A DNA stretch of 64,000 nt, from positions 248,001-312,000 of the forward strand of contig NZ_CP085840.1 of the NCBI RefSeq assembly GCF_020715685.1, read 5' to 3'. Positions 1 through 9,105 of this stretch are shown here, piece by piece. Each line of letters opens with the position of its first letter. The stretch's first letter is position 1. Under the pieces are notes generated by a model that was not told where the DNA came from, ran no database searches, and worked only from the letters and a program-made list of their open reading frames with translations. Source of the stretch: Dermatobacter hominis (GTDB taxonomy: Bacteria; Actinomycetota; Acidimicrobiia; Acidimicrobiales; Microtrichaceae). The position numbers and the translations under genes are program-made.

Positions 1-211
1 CGTCGACCGGCTCGCCGATGGCGTCCACCGCGTTCACCGCGGAGAGCGGCACGTCGAGCGGGCCGGGTCCGGCGTCGTCACCGGTGACGTGCAGGGCGCC
101 CCCGTCGACCACGACCGAGACCGCTCGCCAGCCGCCCTCGCCGGGTCGGCGCAGGAGCGCGGGCCCGCCCGGGCGGTCGTCGGCGAGCCGAGGCTGCTCG
201 GTGGGGTCCAT
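1..211 (-). CDS. Unknown protein, N-terminal 70 residues only (runs off the window)
   Basis: An open frame on the minus strand starts at ATG 211 and leaves the window without a stop. The visible peptide begins MDPTEQPRLADDRPGG and continues with RRPGEGGWRAVSVVVDGGAL, followed by a stretch of alternating hydrophobic residues. Short strands around a Trp resemble the start of a PH-like or other small beta-rich domain, but this is a guess. It is divergent from the lipoprotein gene at 436, and a TACGAT box sits 31 nt upstream on its own strand. No function is assigned. Confidence 0.5.
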   Translation of the reverse strand, partial: MDPTEQPRLADDRPGGPALLRRPGEGGWRAVSVVVDGGALHVTGDDAGPGPLDVPLSAVNAVDAIGEPVD

Positions 212-242
212 GCGTCCGCCAGGGGAGTGTCGGGGAGCACCG

Positions 243-248
243 ATCGTA
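243..248 (-). promoter_or_regulatory. Putative -10 box (TACGAT) for the minus-strand partial gene
   Basis: Read on the minus strand, TACGAT fits the TANNNT consensus and lies 31 nt before ATG 211. No clear -35 is visible. Position alone supports it. Confidence 0.3.
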
Positions 249-335
249 CGCGGGGCGGGCAGCGGCGAAACACGGGGCCGGGTGGGCGGATGTGCCCGGG
301 GGAGGCGGTGCCGGGCCGTGCCCCCGTGGGTGTCA

Positions 336-353
336 CCCGAACCTCCGTTCGGG
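336..353. promoter_or_regulatory. 7-bp inverted repeat just upstream of the first lipoprotein promoter
   Basis: CCCGAAC and GTTCGGG flank a CTCC loop. The repeat ends 6 nt before the TTGATC -35-like box, so it could be an operator half-site pair. The paralogous gene also has GTTCGG 6-7 nt before its own TTGATC. Confidence 0.3.
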
Positions 354-359
354 AAAGAC

Positions 360-388
360 TTGATCGCGCGTTCGGTCTCCTGTTGACT
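360..388 (+). promoter_or_regulatory. Putative promoter of the first PKD lipoprotein
   Basis: TTGATC (360-365) is separated by 17 nt from TTGACT (383-388). The -10 is weak alone, but the paralogue's upstream region has TTGATC with the same 17-nt spacer (4120-4148), which supports a shared promoter architecture. Confidence 0.4.
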
Positions 389-435
389 CTGTGACATCGG
401 GCGCACGGCTGGCGCCCGAGAGGGGAGACAGGGTG

Positions 436-3400
436 ATGCGTGGGGTTCGTCTTGTAGGCGCGTGCGCGCTCGCGTGCGTGGCCTTGGTCGTATCGGCGTG
501 CCAGACGCCGACGACCGGCACCAACACGGCGCCGACGGCGTCGTTCACCGCCACACCGCCGGTCGGCGTGGCGCCGCTGAACGTGGCGTTCGACGCCAGC
601 GCCAGCTTCGACACCGGCGGGAGCATCGCCTCCTACGCGTGGAGCTTCGGTGACGGCGGCACCGCCACGGGGGTGACCACCGGCCACATCTACGCCAGCG
701 ACGGCACCTACACGGTCACCCTCACGGTGACCGACAACGGGGGGCTCACCGCGGCGACCACCCGCACGGTGACGGTCGGCGCGGTCAACGTGCCGCCGGT
801 CGCGGTGGCCGGCTCGAGCACCAGCTCGGGCAGGGCCCCGCTCGCGGTCACCTTCTCGTCGCTCGGCTCGACCGACCCCGACGGCTCGATCGTCGGCTAC
901 CTCTGGGACTTCGGCGACGGCTCGCCGACGACCACGAGCGCCGCGCCCACGCACACCTACACGGCTCCGGGCAACTACACGGCGGTCCTGACCGTCACCG
1001 ACGACGACGGCGCCGTGGGCTCCGACTCCGTCTCGGTGACCGTCAACGCCAACCAGCCGCCCGTGGCGGTGGCCTCCTCGGACGTCGCCACCGGCAAGGC
1101 GCCCCTGGCGGTCGCGTTCTCGTCGGCCGGCTCGACCGACCCCGACGGGACGATCTCGTCCTACTCCTGGGACTTCGGTGACGGGTCGCCCGCCTCGAGC
1201 GCGGCCAACCCGACCCACACCTACGGCGCCGCCGGCTCCTACACGGCCACGCTGACGGTGACCGACGACCTGGGTGCGACCGACGACCACACGGTGGCGA
1301 TCGAGGCCACGCCGAACCTGGCGCCGGTGGCGGTCGCAGGCTCCGACGTGACCGCCGGGACCGCGCCGCTGATCGTCAACTTCGACGGCACGGCCTCGTC
1401 CGACGCCGACGGCACGGTCGTGTCGTACCTCTGGAACTTCGGCGGCTCGAACAGCTCCAGCTCGGCCACGCCGCAGTACACGTTCCCGACGGCCGGCAGC
1501 TACCCGGTCAGCCTGACGGTGACCGACAACAACGGCGCCACGGACACCGCGACGATCACGATCGAGGTGGGCGCCGCCCCGAACGTGCCGCCCACGGCCG
1601 CGGCCACCGCCAACCCGACCTCGGGCAAGCGCAACCTCGCCGTGTCGTTCTCGTCGTCGGGCTCGACCGACAGCGACGGCACGATCCAGAACCGCTCGTG
1701 GAACTTCGGCGACGGCGGGAGCTCGACGCAGGCCAACCCGACGCACACCTACACGGTCGCCGGGACCTACACGGCCACGCTGACGGTCACCGACAACGCC
1801 GGTGCCATCGACACCGACACGGTGACGATCACGGTCGACCCGAACCAGCCGCCCGTTGCGGTGGCCGGTGCGAGCCAGACCACGGTCAAGACCGGCGTGT
1901 CGGTCACGTTCTCGTCGGCCGGCACGACCGACCCCGACGGCACCGTCGCCGCCCGCTCGTGGGACTTCGGTGACGGCTCGCCGGTGTCGAGCGCGGCCAA
2001 CCCGGGCCACGCCTACTCGGCGCCCGGCACCTACACGGCGACCCTCACGGCCACCGACGACACCGGCGACACGTCGACCGCGACCGTCGTGATCACGGTC
2101 AACGCCAACCAGGCGCCCACGGCGGTGCTCAACGCGACGCCGCAGTCCGGCCCGCGGCCGCTCGTCGTGACCTTCAGCTCCGCCGGCTCCGCCGACGGCG
2201 ACGGCACCATCGCCTCGTACGCCTGGGACTTCGGCAACGGCGGCACGTCGACGGCCGCCAACCCGACGGCGACCTACGCCGCCGGCACCTACACGGCGAC
2301 GCTGACGGTCACCGACGACAACGGCGCCACCGACACCGAGTCGGTCACGATCACGGCGACGATCGACGACGACGCCGACGGCGTCAGCCCGCCGACCGAC
2401 TGCGACGACGGCGACGTGACGGTCAAGCCGGGTGCGGCCGACGCGCTCGACGTCACCGGCAAGGACTCGAACTGCGACGGCGTCGACGGCGTCCTGACCG
2501 ACACGATCCTGGTCGCCGGCTCCGGCACCGACACGGCCACGTGCGGCACCGCCGAGTCGACGCCGTGCCAGACGCTGCCGTACGGCATCGGCCGCGCGGG
2601 CGCGAGCCGCCACGTCGTGCTCGTCGTCGGCGGGCTCACGTCGGGCACCGCCTCGATCAGCGGGGTCTCGGGCTTCACGGTCCGAGGCGGCTACGGGTCC
2701 GACTTCACGTCCCGCAGCGGCACCACGACAATCAACAACGGCGCCAGCATCGCCAGCAGCAGCGGGGTCACCCTCGCCGACCTGACGATCAACGGCGCCG
2801 GCGGGTCGCAGACGACCGGCGTGCTCGTCAACGCGGCCACGGCCACGCTGTCGAACGTCGTCGTCGACTCCGGCACGGCCACCGGCGCCGGCAGCAGCGC
2901 CTACGGCGTCCGCGCCATCGGCGGCTCGACGGTCACGATCTCGGGCTCGACGATCACCGCCAAGCCCGGCGTCGCCGGCGCGGCCGGCGGCGGCGCGACC
3001 CCGGCGACGCCCGGCGCGGCCTGTGACGGCCCGAACGGCGGCAACGCCTCCGGCCCGAGCTCGCCCGGCGGCGGCGGCACCCAGGGCTGCGACTCCGGCG
3101 TCCGCAAGGGCGGCAACGGCGGTACGGGCGGCAACTACAGCGGCAGCGGCTCCGCCGGCGGCTCCGGTGGCGGCGGCGCGGCCGGCGGTGGCGGCGGCTG
3201 CGGCTCGCTGTTCGGTTGCGGCACCGACGCCGGCGGCGGTGCGGGCGGCGGCGCCGGCTCGGCCGGCGGCTCCGGGAGCGGCGGCACCAACGTCCTGACC
3301 TCGGCCGCCAACACCTTCGCCGGCGTCAACGGCGGCACCGGCAGCGGTGGCGGCGTCGGCGGCGGTGGCGGCGGCGGTGGCGGCGGCAAGTCCGCCAGCG

Positions 3401-3969
3401 CCTCGGGCGGCGGTGGCGGCGCCGGCGGCAACGGCGGTGCCGGTGGCACCGCGGCGACCGCCGTGGGCTCGTTCGGCGGCGGCTCGTTCGGCGTCTACGC
3501 CTTCAACTCGACGATCTCCCTGACCAACACCACGGTCACGGCCGCGGCGGGCGGCACCGGTGGCGCCGGTTCGCCCGGTGGGGCCGGCGGCAACGGCGGC
3601 AAGGGCGGCAACGGCGGCTCCGACTCGTGCTGCTCCGCCGGCGGCGGCGGTGGCGGTGGCGCCGGTGCGGGCGGCGGCGGTGGCGGGGGCACCGGCGGTG
3701 GCGCCGGCGGTCCGTCGATCGCCGTGTTCCACAGCGGCTCGGGCACCTACGCCGAGTCGTCGGCCACGCTGAACCGGGCCGCCAGCGCGGCGTCCGGCGG
3801 CGCGGGCGGCGCCGGCGGCGGCGGTGGCGCCGCAGGGGCGGTCGGCTCCGGCAACGACGGATCCGGTGCCGGCGGCACTGCGTCCAACGGCGCGGCCGGC
3901 CAGACCGGCGGCTCCGGTGCGGCGGGCCTGGTGGCCCGCAGCTGGAACAACGGCACGATCGTCAGCTGA
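436..3969 (+). CDS. Large PKD-repeat surface lipoprotein, paralogue 1
   Basis: A 1177-residue exported protein of unknown role. Residues 1-22 form a lipoprotein signal peptide ending in lipobox LVVSAC, so it should be lipid-anchored outside the membrane. Seven PKD (Ig-like) domains follow at about 88-residue spacing, marked by WxFG motifs near residues 69, 157, 244, 332, 421, 510 and 597. A MopE-like metal-binding motif (DCDDGD then DSNCDG) lies at about 645-685. A Ser/Thr/Gly-rich region resembling a right-handed beta-helix spans about 690-850. The tail to the end is extremely Gly-rich with scattered Cys pairs. Start chosen at ATG 436, next to GTG 433, because GGGGAGA precedes it. Next to a tandem paralogue. 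Adhesion or extracellular-matrix binding is an inference from PKD plus beta-helix architecture. The Gly-rich tail looks like mycobacterial PE_PGRS only in composition. Confidence 0.85.
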   Translation: MRGVRLVGACALACVALVVSACQTPTTGTNTAPTASFTATPPVGVAPLNVAFDASASFDTGGSIASYAWSFGDGGTATGVTTGHIYASDGTYTVTLTVTDNGGLTAATTRTVTVGAVNVPPVAVAGSSTSSGRAPLAVTFSSLGSTDPDGSIVGYLWDFGDGSPTTTSAAPTHTYTAPGNYTAVLTVTDDDGAVGSDSVSVTVNANQPPVAVASSDVATGKAPLAVAFSSAGSTDPDGTISSYSWDFGDGSPASSAANPTHTYGAAGSYTATLTVTDDLGATDDHTVAIEATPNLAPVAVAGSDVTAGTAPLIVNFDGTASSDADGTVVSYLWNFGGSNSSSSATPQYTFPTAGSYPVSLTVTDNNGATDTATITIEVGAAPNVPPTAAATANPTSGKRNLAVSFSSSGSTDSDGTIQNRSWNFGDGGSSTQANPTHTYTVAGTYTATLTVTDNAGAIDTDTVTITVDPNQPPVAVAGASQTTVKTGVSVTFSSAGTTDPDGTVAARSWDFGDGSPVSSAANPGHAYSAPGTYTATLTATDDTGDTSTATVVITVNANQAPTAVLNATPQSGPRPLVVTFSSAGSADGDGTIASYAWDFGNGGTSTAANPTATYAAGTYTATLTVTDDNGATDTESVTITATIDDDADGVSPPTDCDDGDVTVKPGAADALDVTGKDSNCDGVDGVLTDTILVAGSGTDTATCGTAESTPCQTLPYGIGRAGASRHVVLVVGGLTSGTASISGVSGFTVRGGYGSDFTSRSGTTTINNGASIASSSGVTLADLTINGAGGSQTTGVLVNAATATLSNVVVDSGTATGAGSSAYGVRAIGGSTVTISGSTITAKPGVAGAAGGGATPATPGAACDGPNGGNASGPSSPGGGGTQGCDSGVRKGGNGGTGGNYSGSGSAGGSGGGGAAGGGGGCGSLFGCGTDAGGGAGGGAGSAGGSGSGGTNVLTSAANTFAGVNGGTGSGGGVGGGGGGGGGGKSASASGGGGGAGGNGGAGGTAATAVGSFGGGSFGVYAFNSTISLTNTTVTAAAGGTGGAGSPGGAGGNGGKGGNGGSDSCCSAGGGGGGGAGAGGGGGGGTGGGAGGPSIAVFHSGSGTYAESSATLNRAASAASGGAGGAGGGGGAAGAVGSGNDGSGAGGTASNGAAGQTGGSGAAGLVARSWNNGTIVS

Positions 3970-4015
3970 TCCCCAGGCCACGTCAAGGCCGGCACCGTCG
4001 CCGGTCCGCGTGGAA

Positions 4016-4053
4016 CGACGACGCCCCGGGACACCCGTCCCGGGGCGTCGTCG
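4016..4053 (+). terminator. 16-bp perfect stem-loop downstream of paralogue 1
   Basis: Arms 4016-4031 and 4038-4053 are perfectly complementary with a 6-nt loop (CACCCG). It starts 47 nt after the stop codon. There is no T-tract, which is common for terminator hairpins in very GC-rich genomes. Confidence 0.7.
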
Positions 4054-4119
4054 CGCCCGGCGGGGGCCTGACGCGGATGAACGTCCGATGACACATTGCT
4101 GAAGGATGTTCGGAATTCC

Positions 4120-4148
4120 TTGATCGGGAGGCCCCGGGGCTGAATACT
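4120..4148 (+). promoter_or_regulatory. Putative promoter of the second PKD lipoprotein
   Basis: TTGATC (4120-4125), a 17-nt spacer and AATACT (4143-4148, four of six matches to TATAAT). The start codon is 59 nt downstream of the -10. The arrangement matches that upstream of the first paralogue. Confidence 0.5.
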
Positions 4149-4207
4149 GCTCCGGAGGGAACGCGGCCGGGCTGTGGCTGCGTCCGGCGACGACCGGGGG
4201 GTCGGGC

Positions 4208-7200
4208 ATGGGGCGAGTACGGGGTTGGTCTGCGGTCGTGGCGCTGTGCGCAGCGGCGGCACTCATGGCGGCGGCGTGCCAGACGCCGCCGACCGGCACG
4301 AACGTGGCGCCGACGGCGTCGTTCACCGCGACACCGCCGGGTGGCGTCGCGCCGCTGAACGTGGCGTTCGACGCCGGCGGCAGCTCGGACCCCGACGGCA
4401 CCATCGCCTCGTACGCGTGGGACTTCGGCGACGGCGGGACCGGCAGCGGCGCCACCGCGAACCACACGTTCACGACCGACGGCAACTACACGGTCACGCT
4501 GACCGTGACCGACAACGGCGGTCTCACCGCCTCGACGACCCGGACGGTCAACGTCGGCGTGGCCAACGTCCCGCCCGTCGCGGTCGCCGGGGCGACGCCG
4601 CCCTCCGGCTCCGCGCCGCTCGTCGTCGCGTTCAGCTCGGTCGGCTCGGCCGACGCGGACGGCACGATCGCCTCGTACGCGTGGGACTTCGGTGACGGCG
4701 GGACGTCCACCCAGGCGAACCCGAGCCACACCTACACCGCACCCGGCGTCTACGCCGCCGAGCTGACCGTGACCGACGACGACGGGGCCGTCGGCTCCGA
4801 CACGGTCACCGTCAGCGTGAGCGCCAACCAGCCGCCGACCGCGGCGGCCGGCGCCACCCCGACGTCCGGCAAGGCGCCGCTCGCCGTCTCGTTCTCGTCG
4901 GCCGGGTCGGCCGACGCCGACGGCACCATTGCCTCGTACGCGTGGGCGTTCGGCGACGGCGGCACCTCCACCCAGGCGAACCCGAGCCACACCTACACGG
5001 CGCCGGGCACCTACACCGCCACGGTCGTCGTGACCGACGACGACGGCGCCACCGCCTCCGCGTCGGTGAACGTCACGGCCAACGCCAACCAGGCCCCGAC
5101 CGCGGTGGCCCAGGCCACGCCCGCCGGCGGCCAGGCACCGCTGATCGTGAGCTTCAACTCGGGGTCGAGCACCGACAACGACGGCACGATCGTGTCCCGC
5201 TCCTGGGACTTCGGCGACGGCAACGGCTCCACCGCCGCCAACCCGACCTACACCTACGGGACGGCCGGCACCTACGAAGTGGTGCTCGCCGTCACCGATG
5301 ACAACGGCGCCACCGACACCGACACGATCCAGATCGTGGTGAGCCCGATCCCGAACGTGGCGCCCACGGCGGCCGCCTCGGCCACGCCGACCTCGGGCCG
5401 CCGGAACCTCGCCGTGTCCTTCTCGTCGGCGGCCTCGACCGACTCCGACGGCACGATCGTGTCCCGCTCGTGGGCCTTCGGCGACGGCGGCACGTCGACG
5501 CAGGCCAACCCGAGCCACACCTACACGACCGTCGGCACCTACACAGCCACCCTCACGGTGACCGACAACGCCGGAGGCATCGACACCGACACCGTGACGA
5601 TCACGGTCACGCCGAACCAGCCGCCGGTCGCGGTCGCCGGCGCCACGCCCACCACGGGCAAGGCGCCGCTCGCCGTCGCCTTCTCGGCCGCGGGCTCGAG
5701 CGATCCCGACGGGACGATCACGGCGCAGTCGTGGGACTTCGGCGACGGCCAGAGCTCGTCGTCGGCGAACCCGAGCCACACCTACTCGGCGCCGGGCACC
5801 TACACCGCGGTGCTGACCGTCACCGACGACTCGGGCGACACGGCCACGGCGTCGAAGGTGATCACGGTGGTCGCGAACCAGCCGCCCGTGGCGTCGGTCA
5901 ACGCCTCGCCGCAGTCGGGCGCCCGCCCGCTCCAGGTGACGTTCTCGTCGGCGTCGTCGGTCGACCCCGACGGCACCATCACGTCGCGGTCCTGGAACTT
6001 CGGCAACGGCGACGCCTCCACGGCGGCCAACCCCACCTACACCTACACGTCGGCCGGGACGTTCACGGCCACGCTGACCGTCACCGACGACAGCGGGGCC
6101 ACCAGCTCGTCCTCGGTCACCATCACGGTGGTGGTCGACGACGACGGTGACGGCTACAGCCCGCCGGCCGACTGCGACGACAACGCCGCCGGCACGCACC
6201 CCGGCGCGCCGGACGCGCTCGACGGGTCGAACACCGACACGAACTGCGACGGCGTGGACGGCGTCCTCGCCTCGATCGTCTACGTCCGCCAGGTCGGCGG
6301 CGGCGACACCTCCACCTGCGGCACCCCCGCCGAGCCGTGCGCCACGATCGGCCAGGGCCAGCAGCGGGCCCAGGCGCAGGGTCGCACCTTCGTCCTCGTG
6401 GCCGGCGGCTCCTACCCGAGGTTCGACGTCATCGGCGGTCTCGAGATCCGGGGCGGCTTCGGCCAGAACCTCAAGCGGGGCGGGGCGGCCACCGGCTCCA
6501 CGACGGCCACCGTCACGGGCAGCTACGACCTCGTGTCCGGCATCAGCTCGGGCATCCGGGCCAACGGCATCACCACGGCCACCACGGTCGCAGACCTCTC
6601 GGTCGTCGGTGCCAACGAGTCGGCCAACGGGCGCGCCAGCTACGGCGTCGTGGTCCAGGGCTCCTCGTCGGCGCTCACGCTCAGCTCGCTGAACGTGACC
6701 GGCGGCGTGGGCGGCACCGGCGGCGTCGGCGGCGACGGGACGTCGGCCAGCCAGACGCCGGCCGCCGGTGGCGGCAACGGCCAGAACGGCGACGACGGCA
6801 TCAGCACCTGCTCGACCTCCCGCCAGAGCGGCGGGTCGGCACCCTCGGGCGCCGGCGTCGGCGGCCAGGGCGGCCAGCGCGACTCGAGCTGCACGCTCGG
6901 GGTGTGCACCGGCAGCAGCTGCAACGCCACGTCCGGCCTCTCCGGAGCGAACGCCTCGGTCACCGGGGCCAACTGCGGCACCGGCGGCGCCGGCGGCGGG
7001 CCGGGCACCCCGGCCGGCACGGGCACCGGGGGCAAGTCGGGCTGCGTCACCGACGGCGGCGGCGGCAGTGCCGGCACCGCGGTGAACGGCGCGATCTCCG
7101 GCGGCCTCTGGACCCGCTCCGGCGGGACCGGCGGCACCGGCACGCTCGGCTCGAACGGCGGCGGCGGTGGTGGCGGCGGCGGGGGCGGCGGCTCCGACGA

Positions 7201-7678
7201 CGACATCGACGACCTCGGCGCCGGTGGCGGCGGCGGTGGTGCCGGCGGTGCCCGGGCGACCGGGGGTGGCTCCGGCGGCAGCGCCGGCTTCGCCTCGATC
7301 GCCGTGCTCGTCTCGAACTCGTCGGCCAACCTCCAGAACCTCTCGATCACCCTCGGCACCGGTGGCACCGGTGGCGTGGGCGGCGCCGGTGCGCTCGGCC
7401 AGCCGGGCGGCACCGGTGGTGCGGGCGGCAACGCCTTCCAGTCGGGCGGCGGCGGTGGTGCCGGCGGTGCCGGCGGCCGCGGCGGCCACGCCGGTGGCGG
7501 TGGCGGCGGTGCCGGCGGACCGTCGTTCGGCATCGTGTCGACGGCGTCCGCCTCGGCGACCATCACCGGGGCCACCTTCGGTGGCGGCTCCGGTGGCGCC
7601 GGCGGCGCCGGCGGGTCCACGGGCGTGACCGGCACGACGGGCCAGACCGGCCCGCGGACCAACTCGATCACCCTCTGA
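4208..7678 (+). CDS. Large PKD-repeat surface lipoprotein, paralogue 2
   Basis: A 1156-residue paralogue of the preceding gene with the same order of parts. The signal peptide ends in a lipobox (LMAAAC, Cys near 24) and is followed by the same QTP-TGTN linker. Seven PKD domains have WxFG motifs near residues 71, 159, 246, 333, 421, 509 and 596. A MopE-like motif (DCDDNA then DTNCDG) lies near 645-685, then a beta-helix-like region, then a Gly-rich tail from about 830. PKD domains are more alike between the two proteins than the tails are, suggesting tandem duplication followed by tail divergence. Expected on the outer face of the membrane or cell wall. Role unknown; adhesion or scaffolding is an inference. 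Confidence 0.85.
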   Translation: MGRVRGWSAVVALCAAAALMAAACQTPPTGTNVAPTASFTATPPGGVAPLNVAFDAGGSSDPDGTIASYAWDFGDGGTGSGATANHTFTTDGNYTVTLTVTDNGGLTASTTRTVNVGVANVPPVAVAGATPPSGSAPLVVAFSSVGSADADGTIASYAWDFGDGGTSTQANPSHTYTAPGVYAAELTVTDDDGAVGSDTVTVSVSANQPPTAAAGATPTSGKAPLAVSFSSAGSADADGTIASYAWAFGDGGTSTQANPSHTYTAPGTYTATVVVTDDDGATASASVNVTANANQAPTAVAQATPAGGQAPLIVSFNSGSSTDNDGTIVSRSWDFGDGNGSTAANPTYTYGTAGTYEVVLAVTDDNGATDTDTIQIVVSPIPNVAPTAAASATPTSGRRNLAVSFSSAASTDSDGTIVSRSWAFGDGGTSTQANPSHTYTTVGTYTATLTVTDNAGGIDTDTVTITVTPNQPPVAVAGATPTTGKAPLAVAFSAAGSSDPDGTITAQSWDFGDGQSSSSANPSHTYSAPGTYTAVLTVTDDSGDTATASKVITVVANQPPVASVNASPQSGARPLQVTFSSASSVDPDGTITSRSWNFGNGDASTAANPTYTYTSAGTFTATLTVTDDSGATSSSSVTITVVVDDDGDGYSPPADCDDNAAGTHPGAPDALDGSNTDTNCDGVDGVLASIVYVRQVGGGDTSTCGTPAEPCATIGQGQQRAQAQGRTFVLVAGGSYPRFDVIGGLEIRGGFGQNLKRGGAATGSTTATVTGSYDLVSGISSGIRANGITTATTVADLSVVGANESANGRASYGVVVQGSSSALTLSSLNVTGGVGGTGGVGGDGTSASQTPAAGGGNGQNGDDGISTCSTSRQSGGSAPSGAGVGGQGGQRDSSCTLGVCTGSSCNATSGLSGANASVTGANCGTGGAGGGPGTPAGTGTGGKSGCVTDGGGGSAGTAVNGAISGGLWTRSGGTGGTGTLGSNGGGGGGGGGGGGSDDDIDDLGAGGGGGGAGGARATGGGSGGSAGFASIAVLVSNSSANLQNLSITLGTGGTGGVGGAGALGQPGGTGGAGGNAFQSGGGGGAGGAGGRGGHAGGGGGGAGGPSFGIVSTASASATITGATFGGGSGGAGGAGGSTGVTGTTGQTGPRTNSITL

Positions 7679-7752
7679 CACCCCCCACCGGGCGGGCTCG
7701 CCGGGCCCGTCCGGGCCGGAGGTGATCCGGCAGCACATCCGAGGGCGACGGG

Positions 7753-7784
7753 CGGTGGGCCGGGTCGGACGACCCGGCCCACCG
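7753..7784 (+). terminator. 14-bp perfect stem-loop downstream of paralogue 2
   Basis: Arms 7753-7766 and 7771-7784 pair perfectly around a GGAC loop, 75 nt after the stop codon. No T-tract. It separates the lipoprotein pair from the next gene. Confidence 0.7.
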
Positions 7785-7861
7785 GCGCGTCCGGAGCCCC
7801 GTGCGCGCCTCGCAGGACCGCCGGGGCGCGTTCGTGCGGCCGCCGGACCAGAATGGTCCCG

Positions 7862-9034
7862 ATGAGCCCGCGCGCCGACCGATCCAAGCCCGAACGACCC
7901 GACCTCCACCTGGTGGGGCCGGACGGGGCCACGGACGACGCCGGCGACGGCGACGGCGCCACGCAGGAGGGGGCGATGGATCCCGCAGCACGTCCCGCCT
8001 CGCCGATCGCCGAGGCCCGGGAGCTGCTCGCCTCGACCGACCCGGCGACGTACTACAGGGCGCTCTCCGGGTTGGCCCGCCAGGGCCACCACGACGTGCT
8101 GCAGCCCCTGCCGTACACGCCGAGCCTCGAGTTCCACGACCCGAGCTGCGTCGTGATCGAGCCCCGGCCGGCCAACACCGACACGATCGAGCTGTACGCG
8201 AACGCCGCCTACCCGAACTTCCCGTGGCTGCTCGAGCGCTTCCGGGACCCGGTCGTCGCCGAGCGGCTCGACGCCGTCTACCAGCTCGTGTTCAACGAGG
8301 GCACCAACGTCGCGGTCGTGACCAACCACGGCCAGATCATCGACATCGCCCTCGTGGGCGGGGCGATGATCGATGCGATGTGCTCGGCGGGTCGCCACTT
8401 CGGCGTGCTGGGCGAGGAGATCGAGGTCGAGGACCTGGCCGCGCGGATGAACGTCCTCGTCAGCCGCATGGTGACGACCCGCATGGCCTTCAACATCCCG
8501 GCCATGCAGGTCCTGCAGTGCGGGGCCCGGACGTTCCTGTCGGTGCCCCAGACGCACTCCCGCCGTCGGGCCAAGCTCGACCCGGCGCTCGTCCGCGCCA
8601 ACAACCAGCTCATGCGCCACGAGCTCGACATCCGCCTGTCCGAGGGCGGCCAGCTGCTCGCCATGGCGGCGAGCGGCAGCCAGGACCTGTCGGTCGCGGT
8701 CGAGATGGTCCAGAAGATGAAGGCGCAGTGGCGTCAGCTGCGCGGCTTCGAGCCCGACGACTCGCTCGAGACGGTCCACCTGCAGCCGCTCTACGACGGC
8801 ACGATCAACCTCATGCTCGGCTGCAAGTTCGTCCTGCCCATCGCGGTCGCGCTCGACCCGGCCCGCCCGGCGCTCGAGGTCGGGGCGCTCACCCGGGTCC
8901 GGGAGAAGAACGACTGCCACCTGATCATGGAGTGGATCGCCGACGCCCACCAGGAGGCGACCGGCCTCCCGACGATCTACCACCGGCGGGAGGACGACCT
9001 GCTCACGCAGGTGCGCTCGATCGTCAAGATCTGA
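7862..9034 (+). CDS. Putative phospholipid/glycerolipid acyltransferase-like protein
   Basis: A 390-residue soluble-looking protein. The segment VVTNHGQIIDIALV contains an HX4D motif preceded by Asn, as in motif I of PlsB/PlsC acyltransferases. A later LSEGGQLLAMAASGSQD could stand for the glycine-bearing motif III. No strong membrane helix is seen. Family membership rests on these motifs only. Start is uncertain: ATG 7862 lies 7 nt after CAGAAT, fitting leaderless initiation, whereas ATG 7976 has a strong AGGAGG at 7965-7970 and would remove an acidic, low-complexity 38-residue N-terminus. ATG 7853 is also in frame. The gene stands alone between a terminator hairpin and hisS. Confidence 0.6.
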   Translation: MSPRADRSKPERPDLHLVGPDGATDDAGDGDGATQEGAMDPAARPASPIAEARELLASTDPATYYRALSGLARQGHHDVLQPLPYTPSLEFHDPSCVVIEPRPANTDTIELYANAAYPNFPWLLERFRDPVVAERLDAVYQLVFNEGTNVAVVTNHGQIIDIALVGGAMIDAMCSAGRHFGVLGEEIEVEDLAARMNVLVSRMVTTRMAFNIPAMQVLQCGARTFLSVPQTHSRRRAKLDPALVRANNQLMRHELDIRLSEGGQLLAMAASGSQDLSVAVEMVQKMKAQWRQLRGFEPDDSLETVHLQPLYDGTINLMLGCKFVLPIAVALDPARPALEVGALTRVREKNDCHLIMEWIADAHQEATGLPTIYHRREDDLLTQVRSIVKI

Positions 9035-9091
9035 CCACGCCCGCCCCGGCGGGTGGCCGGAACGGGTTCCGGGGTGCCGCGACCGCTCCGG

Positions 9092-9097
9092 TAGCGT
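9092..9097 (+). promoter_or_regulatory. -10 box (TAGCGT) of a likely leaderless hisS transcript
   Basis: TAGCGT ends 8 nt before GTG 9106, placing the expected transcription start at or next to the start codon. No Shine-Dalgarno sequence is present. Confidence 0.5.
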
Positions 9098-9105
9098 GGC
9101 CTCCC

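Noticed and set aside
2980-3966. PE_PGRS membership for the Gly-rich tails
   Set aside because: The resemblance is compositional only. There is no PE domain and the proteins are lipoproteins with PKD domains.
34-8983. Very long minus-strand open frames opposite the two PKD lipoproteins and beyond
   Set aside because: They are Arg/Ala/Gly-rich translations opposite GC-rich coding DNA, with no domain signal. The plus strand has clear signal peptides, PKD motifs and terminators.
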